NCBI RefSeq assembly: GCF_003843835.1
Contig: NZ_RKQL01000001.1
Location: 310,001-374,000, forward strand
Direction of reading: 5' to 3'
DNA from: Tibeticola sediminis
Lineage (GTDB): Bacteria > Pseudomonadota > Gammaproteobacteria > Burkholderiales > Burkholderiaceae_C
Length of the DNA: 64,000 nt
The notes below the pieces were generated by a model. The model saw only the letters and a list, made by a program, of their open reading frames with translations. It made no database searches and was not told the DNA's origin. A program made the position numbers and the translations under genes. Shown in pieces: positions 53,513-63,533 of the stretch (position 1 is the stretch's first letter; each line of letters begins with the position of its first letter).

Positions 53513-54586
53513 TCAAGGCTTTCGCGGCAGCCGCAGCCGCAGCCGCCCGACGATGCCCGTAGGGAAGTGGTAGACCGAAAGCACGAACAACAGCCCGAGC
53601 CAAAGCAGCCAGCGGTCGGGCGAGAGCAACGCCGACAGCCAGGGCCAGGCGACGGTGGCGTCGCTGGAGAGGCGCAGCAGATCCTGCAGATAGCTCTGCG
53701 CGACCACGAACAGCACCGAGCCGATCACCGCGCCATACACCGTACCCATGCCGCCGATGACGACGATGAGTAGCACATCCATCATGATCTCGAAGGACAG
53801 CGAGGTGTCGGGCCCGTTGTAGCGCAGCCAGAGCGCGAGCATCGCCCCGGCCAGCGTGGCGAACAGCGCGGAGAGCACGCTCGACAAAGTGCGAAACACC
53901 ACCACCCGGTAGCCGATCGCCTCGGCGCGGAACTCGTTCTCTCGGATGGCCTGCAGCACGCGGCCGAACGGCGAGTTGACGATGCGCAGCAGCGCCAGCA
54001 CCAGCGCCAGCGCTGCGAAGAACAGCAGGTAATAGGTGAGTAGCCGGCCGTCGATGGAGACGCCAAGCACCGGCTCCTCGACGAAGCGCGTGGCCGGCAT
54101 GAGCCACGCTGGCAGGCGAAAGCTCAGCCCATCTTCGCCGCCGGTGAAGTCCGACAACTGCGAGGCCAGCGTCTGGAACGCCGCGGCCACCGCCAGCGTG
54201 ATCATGGCGAAGAAGATGGCCCGTACGCGCAGCGAGAACAGGCCGATGGCCAGCGCCAGCAACAGCGAAACCCCCAGCGCCGCGCCCACGCCCAGCGCGA
54301 TGGCTGCCAGACTCGGCTCCATCCGGGTGCACGCGATGGCCACGCCGTAGGCGCCGATGCCAAAGAACATGGTGTGCGCAAAGCTCACGATGCCGGTGTA
54401 GCCCAGCAGCAGGTCAAAGCTCGCCACCAGCACCACGAAGACCAGAATCTTCGCCGCCACATTGAGCGCCTTGACGCCCGGTAACACGAAGGGGGCGGCC
54501 GCCAGCCCCAGCAGCGTGAGTACCAGCAGTACCGCCAGCACGCGGCTGCGCGGCAGGTCGCCCGAGAGGATGCGTTCGAGGTTCAT
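53513..54586 (-). CDS. livM: Branched-chain amino acid-type ABC transporter permease, LivM
   Basis: Second permease subunit of a HAAT-family importer, 357 residues with about eight or nine hydrophobic helices. Family signature FDLLLGYTGIVSFAHTMFFG and the EAA-like loop QAIRENEFRAEAIGYRVVVF are clear, followed by IVVIGGMGTVYGAVIGSVLF. The ATG complementary to 54584-54586 lies eight bases after the livH stop. C-terminus is longer than usual with basic RLRLRLPRKP. Confidence 0.93.
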   Translation of the reverse strand: MNLERILSGDLPRSRVLAVLLVLTLLGLAAAPFVLPGVKALNVAAKILVFVVLVASFDLLLGYTGIVSFAHTMFFGIGAYGVAIACTRMEPSLAAIALGVGAALGVSLLLALAIGLFSLRVRAIFFAMITLAVAAAFQTLASQLSDFTGGEDGLSFRLPAWLMPATRFVEEPVLGVSIDGRLLTYYLLFFAALALVLALLRIVNSPFGRVLQAIRENEFRAEAIGYRVVVFRTLSSVLSALFATLAGAMLALWLRYNGPDTSLSFEIMMDVLLIVVIGGMGTVYGAVIGSVLFVVAQSYLQDLLRLSSDATVAWPWLSALLSPDRWLLWLGLLFVLSVYHFPTGIVGRLRLRLPRKP

Positions 54587-54594
54587 GCGTGCCC

Positions 54595-55578
54595 TCACCG
54601 GTTGGCCACCGGGTACACGCCCTGCGGCCGCCACAGCAGCACCGCCATCATCAGCGCGATGTTCGAGAACAGCGCCACCTTGGGCGCAAGGAACCCGGTG
54701 TAGTTCGCCATCAGCCCCACCAGCAGCGCGCCAATCAGCGCTCCGCCGGTGCTGCCGAGGCCGCCGATGATGATGACGATGAAGATCAGCACGTTGACCT
54801 GCGCGCCCATCTGCGGCACCACGTTCTGCTGGTACAGCCCCCACATCACACCGCCGAGCCCGGCGAGCGCGCTGCCGGCAACGAACACGCCGAGGAACAA
54901 CCGGTGGATGCGGTAGCCCAGCGCTTCGACCATCTCGCGGTCCTGCACGCCGGCGCGAATCAACAGACCGATCTTGGTGCGCGAGAGCGTCCAGGCCTGC
55001 AGGGCGAAGACCGCCAGCCCCACCGCCACCGCTGCCAAGCGGTACTTCTCCACCGCCGCGTCGCCCCAGGTCAGCGCGCCGCGCAGCGCCTCGGGCAGCG
55101 GCAAGGCGATCTGCTCGGGGCCCCAAATCACCTTGATCAGCTCCTCGCCGATGATCATGCCGCCCATGGTGATGAGGATTTGCTTGAGGTGCTGCCCGTA
55201 CACCGGCCGCACGATCAGCCGCTCGAACGCCAGGCCCACCGCGCCAGCCACGGCCATCGCCACCGCCATGGCCAGGCCCACGGCCGCGAGGTTGCGCCAC
55301 AACTCGGCAGAGGCAGTCCAGTCCGCCATGCCGCCGAGCACGCTGGTAGCCACGAAGGCACCCAGCGCGATGAACACGCCGTGGCCGAAATTGAGCACGT
55401 CCATTAGGCCGAACACCAGCGTGAGCCCCGAGGCGATGATGAAGATGATCATGCCCATGGCCAGCCCCGCGACGGTGAGGGTGAGCCAAGTCGAGCCCGA
55501 GCCCACCGCCGGCAGCGCTGCCAGCGCCAGCGCCGGCACCAGCCACAGGGGCTTGCGGTCCATGGCGGCCGCGCTCAT
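54595..55578 (-). CDS. livH: Branched-chain amino acid-type ABC transporter permease, LivH
   Basis: First permease subunit, 327 residues, strongly hydrophobic. Contains ASGLTLVFGLMDVLNFGHGV, the LivH hallmark, and RAGVQDREMVEALGYRIHRL (EAA loop for the ATPases), then IVIIIGGLGSTGGALIGALL. Start chosen at the ATG complementary to 55576-55578; an ATG five codons later and an earlier one exist. Preceded by a 174-bp gap after livF, which carries a dispersed repeat, so the transport genes may be split into two messages. Confidence 0.92.
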   Translation of the reverse strand: MSAAAMDRKPLWLVPALALAALPAVGSGSTWLTLTVAGLAMGMIIFIIASGLTLVFGLMDVLNFGHGVFIALGAFVATSVLGGMADWTASAELWRNLAAVGLAMAVAMAVAGAVGLAFERLIVRPVYGQHLKQILITMGGMIIGEELIKVIWGPEQIALPLPEALRGALTWGDAAVEKYRLAAVAVGLAVFALQAWTLSRTKIGLLIRAGVQDREMVEALGYRIHRLFLGVFVAGSALAGLGGVMWGLYQQNVVPQMGAQVNVLIFIVIIIGGLGSTGGALIGALLVGLMANYTGFLAPKVALFSNIALMMAVLLWRPQGVYPVANR

Positions 55579-55691
55579 GCGCGCCCCCGTGTCTGGGTGA
55601 GGCGCGTGCGCGCCACGCCGGCTGCGCAACGGGCCCGCGCAGACCGGCGGGACCGTTGCCTAGCGGTGCCGCAAGCAGGACCGAGAACTCC

Positions 55692-55745
55692 TTTTTTCAT
55701 AGCGTTACCTGACCATTTCGCGCTGGGGTTCGGGGGAAAACATCA
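55692..55745 (-). repeat. Dispersed intergenic repeat, copy 1 (between livF and livH)
   Basis: About 50 bases are shared, with roughly three-quarters identity, with 60309-60363: ATAGC, then TACCTGACCATTT, TGGGG, TTCG and CATCAAA in the same order and spacing. Ends are TTTTTTCATAG and CATCAAAAAT, partly complementary. AT-rich compared with neighbours. Confidence 0.65.
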
Positions 55746-55752
55746 AAAATCT

Positions 55753-56532
55753 TCAGATGGAGAGTCCCAGCAGCCGCTGCTGCAGCTCGGCATCGGCGGA
55801 GAACGCCGCCATCGCGCCGGCGTGCACCACGCGGCCGTTGTCCATCACCGCCACCGTGTCGCCCAGGCGGCGCGCGAAGGCAAGGTTCTGCTCCACCAGC
55901 AGCAGCGTCACGCCGCTGGCCTTGAGCTGGGCAAAGGCGTCGATCATGTTGTTCACGATGGCCGGTGCCAGCCCCTTGCTGGGCTCGTCGACAATGAGCA
56001 GGCGGCGCGGCTCGACGATGGCGCGCGCCACCGCGAGCATCTGCTTTTGCCCACCCGAGAGCTTGCCCGCCGGGTGGTTCCAGAACTTTTCCACCGCCGG
56101 AAAGAGCGAAAAAATCCATTGCAGCCGCGCGCTGTCGATCTGCGCGGCGGTGCGCGCGCGCCGGGCCGCGAGCAGCAGGTTTTCCTTGACCGTGAGGTCG
56201 GCAAAGATGCCCATGTTCTCCGGCACGTAGGCGATGCCGAGCTGCGCAATCTGCGGCGTGGAAAGCGCGCTCAGCAGATGCCCGTCGAAACGCAGTGCGC
56301 CCGACGACGCCTTCCACAAACCCATGATGGTGCGCAGCGTGGTGGTCTTGCCCGCGCCGTTGCGCCCGAGCAGCAGCGTGACCTGTCCGTGCGGCACGCT
56401 CAGGTCCACGCCGTGCAAGATGTGGTAGGCGCCGATGTGAGTGTGCACGCCTTGCAGCGTGAGCAGCGGCTCGGCCGCGACAGCCTGCGGCGCGCTGGCC
56501 AGCGGGGCCGGCGGTGAGGAAACGGTGTTCAT
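55753..56532 (-). CDS. livF: Branched-chain amino acid-type ABC transporter ATPase, LivF
   Basis: ATP-binding subunit of 259 residues. Walker A LLLGRNGAGKTTTLRTIMGL, signature KLSGGQKQMLAVARAI, Walker B LLIVDEPSKGLAPAIVNNMI, switch His normally following the D-loop is seen near LLLVEQNLAFARRLGD as the LivF-type Gln/Asn variant. An N-terminal Ala/Pro-rich leader of about 20 residues precedes the domain. Its start overlaps the livG stop as ATGA. Confidence 0.93.
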   Translation of the reverse strand: MNTVSSPPAPLASAPQAVAAEPLLTLQGVHTHIGAYHILHGVDLSVPHGQVTLLLGRNGAGKTTTLRTIMGLWKASSGALRFDGHLLSALSTPQIAQLGIAYVPENMGIFADLTVKENLLLAARRARTAAQIDSARLQWIFSLFPAVEKFWNHPAGKLSGGQKQMLAVARAIVEPRRLLIVDEPSKGLAPAIVNNMIDAFAQLKASGVTLLLVEQNLAFARRLGDTVAVMDNGRVVHAGAMAAFSADAELQQRLLGLSI

Positions 56533-57359
56533 GCCGCCGCCCTCCCCGCTTCGCCCGGGGCCGCTGCGCCGCCCCCCGACGGCGCAGCGGCCGTCCCGCC
56601 CTCGTCCGCGGCGGTGCCGAGATAGGCCTGCTGCACCACGTCCGAGGCCATCACGGCAGCGGGCTCGCCGTCGGCAACCAGGGTGCCGTTGTGCAGCACG
56701 ATGATGCGGTCGGCCAGTTCGCGCACCACGTCCATCTTGTGCTCGACGAGCAGGATCGTGTGCCGCGCATCGGCCTTGAGGCGGCGGATGAGGTCGAGGA
56801 TCACCGGCGCCTCGTCATGGCTCATGCCCGCAGTGGGCTCGTCGAACAGGTACACCTTGGGTTCGAGGGCCATCAGCAGCGCCACTTCGAGCTTGCGCTG
56901 GTCGCCGTGCGGCAGGCCGGCCACCAGGTTGTGGGCGCGCGCGCTCATCGCCACCGACTCCAGAATCGCCTCGGCGCGTTCGGTCAGCGCGCGGTGGTCG
57001 CTCCATAGGCTCCAGAGGTTGAGGCCGCGGCGGTGCGCGCCCTCGCGCGTGGCCTGCACGGCCAGGCGCACGTTCTCCAGCACGCTCAGGTGCGGGAACA
57101 GGTTGGTGAGCTGAAACGCGCGTCCCAGCCCGGCGCGGGTGCGTGCAGAGGCGCTCAGGCCGTCGAGCACCTGGCCGTCGAGTCGTACCTGGCCAGCGGT
57201 GGCGGCGATCTGGCCGGAGATGAGGTTGAAATACGTCGTCTTGCCCGCGCCGTTGGGGCCGACGATGGCCGTGAGCGTGCCCGGCGTGAAACGGCACGAG
57301 ACGGCGTTGACCGCCACATGGCCGCCAAAACGAACGGTGAGATCCTGGGTTTCGAGCAT
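56529..57359 (-). CDS. livG: Branched-chain amino acid-type ABC transporter ATPase, LivG
   Basis: ATP-binding subunit of 276 residues. Walker A AIVGPNGAGKTTYFNLISGQ, LivG-type insert with GLGRAFQLTNLFPHLSVLEN, signature LPHGDQRKLEVALLMALEP, Walker B VYLFDEPTAGMSHDEA and switch His in ILLVEHKMDVVRELAD. The last 25 residues are a Gly/Ala-rich tail (PSGGGAAAPGEAGRAAA). It lies 63 bases after the substrate-binding protein gene and overlaps livF by four bases. Confidence 0.93.
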   Translation of the reverse strand: MLETQDLTVRFGGHVAVNAVSCRFTPGTLTAIVGPNGAGKTTYFNLISGQIAATAGQVRLDGQVLDGLSASARTRAGLGRAFQLTNLFPHLSVLENVRLAVQATREGAHRRGLNLWSLWSDHRALTERAEAILESVAMSARAHNLVAGLPHGDQRKLEVALLMALEPKVYLFDEPTAGMSHDEAPVILDLIRRLKADARHTILLVEHKMDVVRELADRIIVLHNGTLVADGEPAAVMASDVVQQAYLGTAADEGGTAAAPSGGGAAAPGEAGRAAA

Positions 57360-57422
57360 GGCTGCGCCCGGCCCACGCGGGGCCGGCCGGAGAACGCAAG
57401 CGCGGGGGATGCGACGCGGCGC

Positions 57423-58610
57423 TTAGCGCTTGTTGAGGATGGGCACGTTCATTTCCTCGGGCTTGATCTCGTGGATCAGCTCGGGAACGCCCCAGGCAAA
57501 CGCCGGGTCCACCTTGATGCGGAAGTGATACATGCTCTGCATGGCCTGGTGGTCTTCCTTGCGGAAGGTCATCTTGCCTTTGGGCGTGTCGAAGCTCATG
57601 CCTTCCATGGTGCGGATGAGCTTCTCGGTGTCGGTGTCGCCGTTGGTCTTCTGCAGCGCGGTGACCACCGCCATCGCCGCGGCGAAGCCGCCTGCGGTGA
57701 AGAAGTCCGGCGGCGTCTTGAACTCGCGGTAGTGCATGGATACCAGCGCCTCGTTGACCGGGTTCTTCGGAATGCCGAAGTAGTAGTAGGCCGCGCCTTC
57801 CATGCCGGGGAACTGCTTGTAGGCCGTCATGGCGGGCAGGATGTTGCCACCGGTGGCGATTTCGATGCCGTAGCGTTTGAGGTCGAGGTCGGCGATCTTG
57901 AACGGGTTGCCGCCGGCCCAGATGATGAAGATCACCTTGCGCCCGGGCAAGCCTTTGAGCTTGTCGATCATGCGCTGGCCCCCGGCGGTGAAGTCGGTGG
58001 TAGCCGGGGGCAGGTACTCCTCGTGCACGATCTTGGCCTTCTTGAGCGCATTGCGGAAGGCCTTGACGCCGTCGCGCCCAAAGGCCGAGTCCTGCGCCAT
58101 GGTGACGATGGAGACGCCCTCCTTGTCCAGCGCCACAGCGTTGGCGATGGCGTCCTGGCTGGAGTTGCGACCGGTGCGGAAGATGTAGCGGTTCCACTTC
58201 TCGCCGGTGATGGAGTCGGCCACGGCCGGCTCGACCAGCAGGATTTTTTTGTACTCTTCGGCCACCGGCAGCATGGCCAGCGCCACGGGCGACGCAGTCG
58301 GCCCCACGGCCAGGTCCACCTTGTCGTCGCCATAAGCGGCGGCGAGCAGGCTCTTGCCCAGGTCGGGCTTGCCCTGGTCATCCTTCTCGATCACTGTGAT
58401 CTTGCGCCCGGCCACCGTCATGGTGCCGCCGGTGGCGTACTCCAGCCCCATGCGAAAACCGGTGGCGGTCTGCTTGCCGTAGGCCTCGAGCGGCCCGGTC
58501 TTGCTGTAGATCAGCGCGAGCTTCACATCCTTGGCCTGGGCCAGGGCCAGCGGCGTGACCAGGGCAGCAGCGGCCAGAGTGGCCAGCGCGAGGGTGGTGC
58601 GGCGTTGCAT
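57423..58610 (-). CDS. livK: ABC transporter substrate-binding protein, LivK-like
   Basis: Periplasmic binding protein of 395 residues (Peripla_BP_6). Signal peptide LALATLAAAALVTPLALAQA; mature part starts KDVKLALIYSKTGPLEAYGK, with VDLAVGPTASPVALAMLPVA and AQDSAFGRDGVKAFRNALKK typical of the Leu/Ile/Val, amide and aromatic-acid binders. The ligand is not determined by sequence; linked esterases and a dedicated enhancer-binding regulator argue against a plain amino-acid role. Start ATG (complement 58608-58610) follows AAGGAGA. First gene of the transport operon with a candidate sigma-54 promoter 37 bases upstream. Confidence 0.92.
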   Translation of the reverse strand: MQRRTTLALATLAAAALVTPLALAQAKDVKLALIYSKTGPLEAYGKQTATGFRMGLEYATGGTMTVAGRKITVIEKDDQGKPDLGKSLLAAAYGDDKVDLAVGPTASPVALAMLPVAEEYKKILLVEPAVADSITGEKWNRYIFRTGRNSSQDAIANAVALDKEGVSIVTMAQDSAFGRDGVKAFRNALKKAKIVHEEYLPPATTDFTAGGQRMIDKLKGLPGRKVIFIIWAGGNPFKIADLDLKRYGIEIATGGNILPAMTAYKQFPGMEGAAYYYFGIPKNPVNEALVSMHYREFKTPPDFFTAGGFAAAMAVVTALQKTNGDTDTEKLIRTMEGMSFDTPKGKMTFRKEDHQAMQSMYHFRIKVDPAFAWGVPELIHEIKPEEMNVPILNKR

Positions 58611-58646
58611 GGGGCAGTCTCCTTGTTCGGTGGTTTGCCCATGCGT

Positions 58647-58662
58647 TGCATGCTTCATGCCA
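58647..58662 (-). promoter_or_regulatory. Candidate sigma-54 promoter of the liv operon
   Basis: Minus strand reads TGGCATGAAGCATGCA: GG and GC elements exactly ten bases apart, two mismatches to the TGGCAC-N5-TTGCA consensus. The start point would be about 25 bases before the livK ATG. The gene upstream encodes a sigma-54 activator, which supports the call. Confidence 0.55.
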
Positions 58663-58696
58663 GGCGGCAAGTGCTTGATGTGCCGCTATCTGCCGC

Positions 58697-58741
58697 TTGA
58701 ACAACCCAGTCAGCGTTCAATATATAGACATTCACAATGTC
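58697..58741. promoter_or_regulatory. Two dyads upstream of the liv sigma-54 promoter (candidate activator sites)
   Basis: TTGAAC-N12-GTTCAA (58697-58720) and GACATT-CAC-AATGTC (58727-58741) are perfect inverted repeats, 35-80 bases before the -24/-12 element. Position and symmetry suit Fis-type HTH binding by the neighbouring regulator, which could also autoregulate. Confidence 0.45.
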
Positions 58742-58770
58742 CGAATATCGAACAGTTGTCTGAAGTTCGA

Positions 58771-60267
<1,497 letters not shown>

Positions 60268-60308
60268 GGCGCGATGGTAGCGCGGCCTCGAGACCACCGG
60301 GCATATCA

Positions 60309-60363
60309 TTTTTGATAGCACTACCTGACCATTTGACGGTGGGGCTTCGCGCAAAAGCATCAA
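60309..60363 (+). repeat. Dispersed intergenic repeat, copy 2
   Basis: Begins TTTTTGATAGCACTACCTGA and ends AAGCATCAAAT; about three-quarters identical over 50 bases to 55692-55745. Outer ends TTTTTGAT and ATCAAAT are complementary. Sits between the regulator gene and hslR, in the divergent promoter region. Confidence 0.65.
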
Positions 60364-60425
60364 ATCCTGTCCTTCCAGCGCCCCTGACCTCCGTCCCAAG
60401 ACCCTGTGGCGCGACAATGCAGCCC

Positions 60426-60833
60426 ATGGACCGCTTGCGCATCGACAAATGGCTGTGGGCCGCGCGCTTCTACAAGACCCGCGCGCTGGCCGTGGAAGAA
60501 ATCGACAAAGGCCGTGTGCAGATCAATGGCCTCGTGGCCAAGCCCGCACGCGAGGTCAAACCCGGCGACACCGTGCAGCTGCGCCAGGGATCGGTGCAGC
60601 GCACCGTGGTGGTGCGCGGCATCAGCGCCCAGCGCGGGCCGGCCAGCGTGGCGCAAGCCCTCTACGAAGAAACACCCGAGAGCATTGCCGAGCGCGAGCG
60701 CGCCGCTGAACAACGCCGCCTTGCGCCCGAGCCCGCGCTGACGCTGACCCACGGCCGCCCCACCAAGCGCGACCGCCGCGAGCTTGGCAAGGCCCGATGG
60801 AACGGGCGCTGGAGCGCGTCGATCGACGAGTGA
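60426..60833 (+). CDS. hslR: Heat shock protein 15-like S4-domain RNA-binding protein
   Basis: Small S4-domain protein of 135 residues; the family member Hsp15 binds stalled 50S subunits carrying peptidyl-tRNA. S4 domain at the N-terminus: MDRLRIDKWLWAARFYKTRA, then DKGRVQINGLVAKPAREVKP. C-terminal basic tail with GRPTKRDRRELGKARW is typical. Start at 60426 fits the family; an ATG three codons before is also in frame. Single gene followed by a strong terminator. Confidence 0.9.
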   Translation: MDRLRIDKWLWAARFYKTRALAVEEIDKGRVQINGLVAKPAREVKPGDTVQLRQGSVQRTVVVRGISAQRGPASVAQALYEETPESIAERERAAEQRRLAPEPALTLTHGRPTKRDRRELGKARWNGRWSASIDE

Positions 60834-60862
60834 GACTGCGCCCGGGGTCGAGGGGGAAAAAC

Positions 60863-60895
60863 AAAAGCCCCGATGCATGAGCAGTCGGGGCTTTT
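60863..60895. terminator. Bidirectional terminator between hslR and tRNA-Ser
   Basis: AAAAGCCCCGA and TCGGGGCTTTT form an 11-bp stem with an 11-base loop; T-rich tails occur on both strands, so it can end both hslR and the convergent tRNA-Ser. Confidence 0.9.
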
Positions 60896-60901
60896 CCTTT
60901 T

Positions 60902-60995
60902 TGGCGGAGACGGAGGGATTCGAACCCTCGATGCACGTTTTAGCGCGCATACTCCCTTAGCAGGGGAGCACCTTCGGCCTCTCGGTCACGTCTCC
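60902..60995 (-). tRNA. tRNA-Ser (anticodon GCT)
   Basis: 94 bases with long variable arm and encoded CCA; acceptor GGAGACG / CGTCTCC, anticodon loop CTGCTAA gives GCT. Lies 45 bases downstream of lysC on the same strand. Confidence 0.95.
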
Positions 60996-61040
60996 AGTCT
61001 CGCCATTATGCCAGAGCACGGCGGCTCGGCGGCGGGAACC

Positions 61041-62303
61041 TCATTCGGCGTCGAGGCCGAATGCGCGATGCAGGGCCCGCACGGCGAGTTCCATGTATTT
61101 CTCGTCGATGACGACCGAGGTCTTGATCTCGGAGGTGGAGATCATCTGGATGTTGATGCCCTCTTCCGAGAGGCTGCGGAACATGGTGCTGGCCACGCCG
61201 ACATGGCTGCGCATGCCGATGCCGACGATGGACACTTTGCAAATCTTCGCGTCCCCCACCACTTCCTGCGCGCCCAGGGCCGGAGCCACTTTTTCCTTCA
61301 GCAGGTCCATGGTGCGGGCGTAATCGTTGCGGTGCACGGTGAAGCTGAAGTCGGTCCGCCCCTCTTTGCCGACATTCTGGATGATCATGTCCACCTCGAT
61401 GTTGGCGTCAGCGACGGCGCCGAGGATTTGGGCAGCAATGCCGGGCTTGTCGGGCACGCCCAGAACGGAGATTTTCGCTTCGTCGCGGTTGAACGCGATT
61501 CCCGAGACTACGGCTTGTTCCATGTCTTCATCTTCCTCAAAAGTAATCAGGGTTCCCGAGCGGGCCTCTTCTTCGATGGGGATGTCCCACGGTGTGAAAC
61601 TCGACAGCACACGCAGCGGCACTTTGTATTTGCCGGCAAACTCGACCGAGCGAATCTGCAGCACCTTCGAGCCGAGGCTGGCCATTTCGAGCATTTCCTC
61701 GAAGCTGATCGAGTGCAGCCGCCGAGCCTCGGGGACGATGCGCGGATCGGTGGTGTAAACGCCGTCCACGTCGGTGTAGATCAAGCATTCATCGGCCTTG
61801 AGCGCTGCGGCCACCGCCACGGCCGAGGTGTCCGAGCCACCACGGCCCAAGGTCGTGATGTTGCCGGCCTCGTCCACGCCCTGAAAACCAGTGACGATGA
61901 CGACCTTGCCAGCGGCCAGATCGGCACGCACCCGCGCGTCGTCGATCGAGTCGATGCGCGCTTTGGTGTAGGCGCTATCGGTGCGGATCGGAACCTGCCA
62001 GCCCGCGTAGCTGACGGCTTCGAGGCCCTCGGCTTGCAAGGCGATCGCGAGCAGCGCGCTCGAGGCTTGCTCTCCAGTGGCCGCCAGCATGTCGAGTTCA
62101 CGGTAGTACGCGGTGTCGGGCCGCTCGGGAGCGAGTTCCTTGGCCAGGCCGAGCAGGCGGTTGGTCTCGCCGCTCATGGCGCTCGGAACGACGACCATCT
62201 GGTGGCCGGCGCGGGCCCACTTGGCCACGCGCTTGGCGACGTTGCGGATGCGCTCGGTCGAGCCCATCGACGTGCCGCCGTATTTGTGAACGATCAATGA
62301 CAT
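61041..62303 (-). CDS. lysC: Aspartate kinase
   Basis: First enzyme of the aspartate pathway (lysine, threonine, methionine), 420 residues, monofunctional. Kinase signature [20 protein letters not shown], nucleotide loop [20 protein letters not shown] and [16 protein letters not shown]. Two ACT domains occupy about residues 265-420 ([20 protein letters not shown] and [19 protein letters not shown]), implying feedback control by lysine and threonine as in related betaproteobacterial enzymes. Start at 62303. A TACAAT box is found about 165 bases upstream; the leader between shows no riboswitch that I can recognise. Confidence 0.96.
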   Translation of the reverse strand: MSLIVHKYGGTSMGSTERIRNVAKRVAKWARAGHQMVVVPSAMSGETNRLLGLAKELAPERPDTAYYRELDMLAATGEQASSALLAIALQAEGLEAVSYAGWQVPIRTDSAYTKARIDSIDDARVRADLAAGKVVIVTGFQGVDEAGNITTLGRGGSDTSAVAVAAALKADECLIYTDVDGVYTTDPRIVPEARRLHSISFEEMLEMASLGSKVLQIRSVEFAGKYKVPLRVLSSFTPWDIPIEEEARSGTLITFEEDEDMEQAVVSGIAFNRDEAKISVLGVPDKPGIAAQILGAVADANIEVDMIIQNVGKEGRTDFSFTVHRNDYARTMDLLKEKVAPALGAQEVVGDAKICKVSIVGIGMRSHVGVASTMFRSLSEEGINIQMISTSEIKTSVVIDEKYMELAVRALHRAFGLDAE

Positions 62304-62466
62304 GATGCTTGCAAGCTGCGAATAAGTAGGGAGGGTTCCGGCGCCATCCAGACGCGAAGCGGCGGGCAGGCGCCACGATCCACGCGGCGCCGGGTCGCGA
62401 GGCCGTCACGCGCCGCAGACGAAGCCGCTGCCGGTGAGCTTCGATGACGACACTGGACCACTCCCG

Positions 62467-62472
62467 ATTGTA
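62467..62472 (-). promoter_or_regulatory. Candidate -10 box of lysC
   Basis: Minus strand reads TACAAT in the 222-bp gap after tilS. No good -35 box. The rest of the gap (62304-62466) shows no clear element. Confidence 0.35.
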
Positions 62473-62525
62473 TCGGCCCGTCCTGACCGGACCTGACGAG
62501 GTCGAAGCACGTGCCGAGCCAGGGT

Positions 62526-63485
62526 TTAGCTTTCTTCGGGCATCCACACCAGACAGTCGCCGCGGCGCTCCGCCAGCCCTCGGCCGACGCGAATCCGCAG
62601 TCCATGGCCGCGCGTGCTGCAGTGGGCAATCTGCCTCGAGAGTTCGGACAGCTGCGCGGCCGTCGGCGTGGTGCCATGCCGGGTCCGCAGCCAGAACCGC
62701 AAGAGGTTGCGGCGGCGCGGCTCCGAGAGCAAGCGCAGCGCTGCGAGGGCGGGCGGATCGCCCACGCGCTCGAGGTCTTCGCGCGCGAGTTCCTCGAGCA
62801 GACCTTGCGCCTCGGCTGCGTGGCGGGCGCTGCGCGCAAAGAGCGCTCGAAACTGCGGCAGGCTCGCGTCGAGCGCCGGCAAAACCGTGGCCCGCAGACG
62901 GTTGCGCAGGTACTGCGGGTCGGCGTTGGTCGGGTCCTCGATCCAGCGCACGCCCCGGCAGCGCAGCCACTCGCGGATCGCCCCCGCAGGCACTTCCAAC
63001 AGCGGGCGGTGCCAGCGCAGGCCCGAGCGCTCGGCCACCGCGGGCATGGCCGCCAAGCCGGGCAGGCCCGCCCCACGCGAGAGCGCAATCAGCAGGGTTT
63101 CCACCTGGTCGTCGGCGTGGTGCGCCAGCGCTATATCTTCAATAGCATCCGGCGACCGAATGGCGCCGGCAATCCGCCGAATTTCTTCATATCGGGCGCG
63201 CCGGGCAGCGTCTTCGGGGCTCTCGCCGCAGCGGTGACGGGCGTCGACGCGGCCCACGCTCAGCGGCACGCCGATCTGGGCGCAAAAGGCACGGCACGCC
63301 TGCTCGAACGCATCGGCCGCGGGCTGCAAGCCGTGGTGGACGTGGATCGCGTGGACCCGGCCTGGCCAACGCTGGGCGCACGCGAGCAGCAAAGCCGTCG
63401 AATCGGCCCCACCGCTGTAGGCCACGGCCAGCGGCAGCCGCGGCTGAAAGCGCGCCAGGGCGACATCGACCGCGGTGTTCATCAT
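62526..63485 (-). CDS. tilS: tRNA(Ile)-lysidine synthetase
   Basis: N-type ATP pyrophosphatase of 319 residues that puts lysidine on C34 of tRNA-Ile(CAU). PP-loop AVAYSGGADSTALLLACAQR (Ser24-Ser29), then HVHHGLQPAADAFEQ and ALAHHADDQVETLLIALSRG; WIEDPTNADPQYLRNRLRAT is diagnostic. Shorter than E. coli TilS (432); the C-terminal domain appears reduced. The stretch RSPDAIEDIALAHHADD includes codons for the AT-rich motif GCTATATCTTCAATAGC (63130-63146 on the plus strand), lying where relatives usually have a short loop. Downstream of accA on the same strand after a 48-bp gap, as in many Burkholderiales. Confidence 0.93.
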   Translation of the reverse strand: MMNTAVDVALARFQPRLPLAVAYSGGADSTALLLACAQRWPGRVHAIHVHHGLQPAADAFEQACRAFCAQIGVPLSVGRVDARHRCGESPEDAARRARYEEIRRIAGAIRSPDAIEDIALAHHADDQVETLLIALSRGAGLPGLAAMPAVAERSGLRWHRPLLEVPAGAIREWLRCRGVRWIEDPTNADPQYLRNRLRATVLPALDASLPQFRALFARSARHAAEAQGLLEELAREDLERVGDPPALAALRLLSEPRRRNLLRFWLRTRHGTTPTAAQLSELSRQIAHCSTRGHGLRIRVGRGLAERRGDCLVWMPEES

Positions 63486-63533
63486 CGATGAACGCCGCGC
63501 GCCGGCAGTCGGACGCGAGGAGCGGCCGCCGCC

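Noticed and set aside
62304-62525. Possible lysine riboswitch in the lysC leader
   Set aside because: The gap is long enough, but I could not find the conserved lysine-riboswitch core, and such switches are not expected before lysC in betaproteobacteria.
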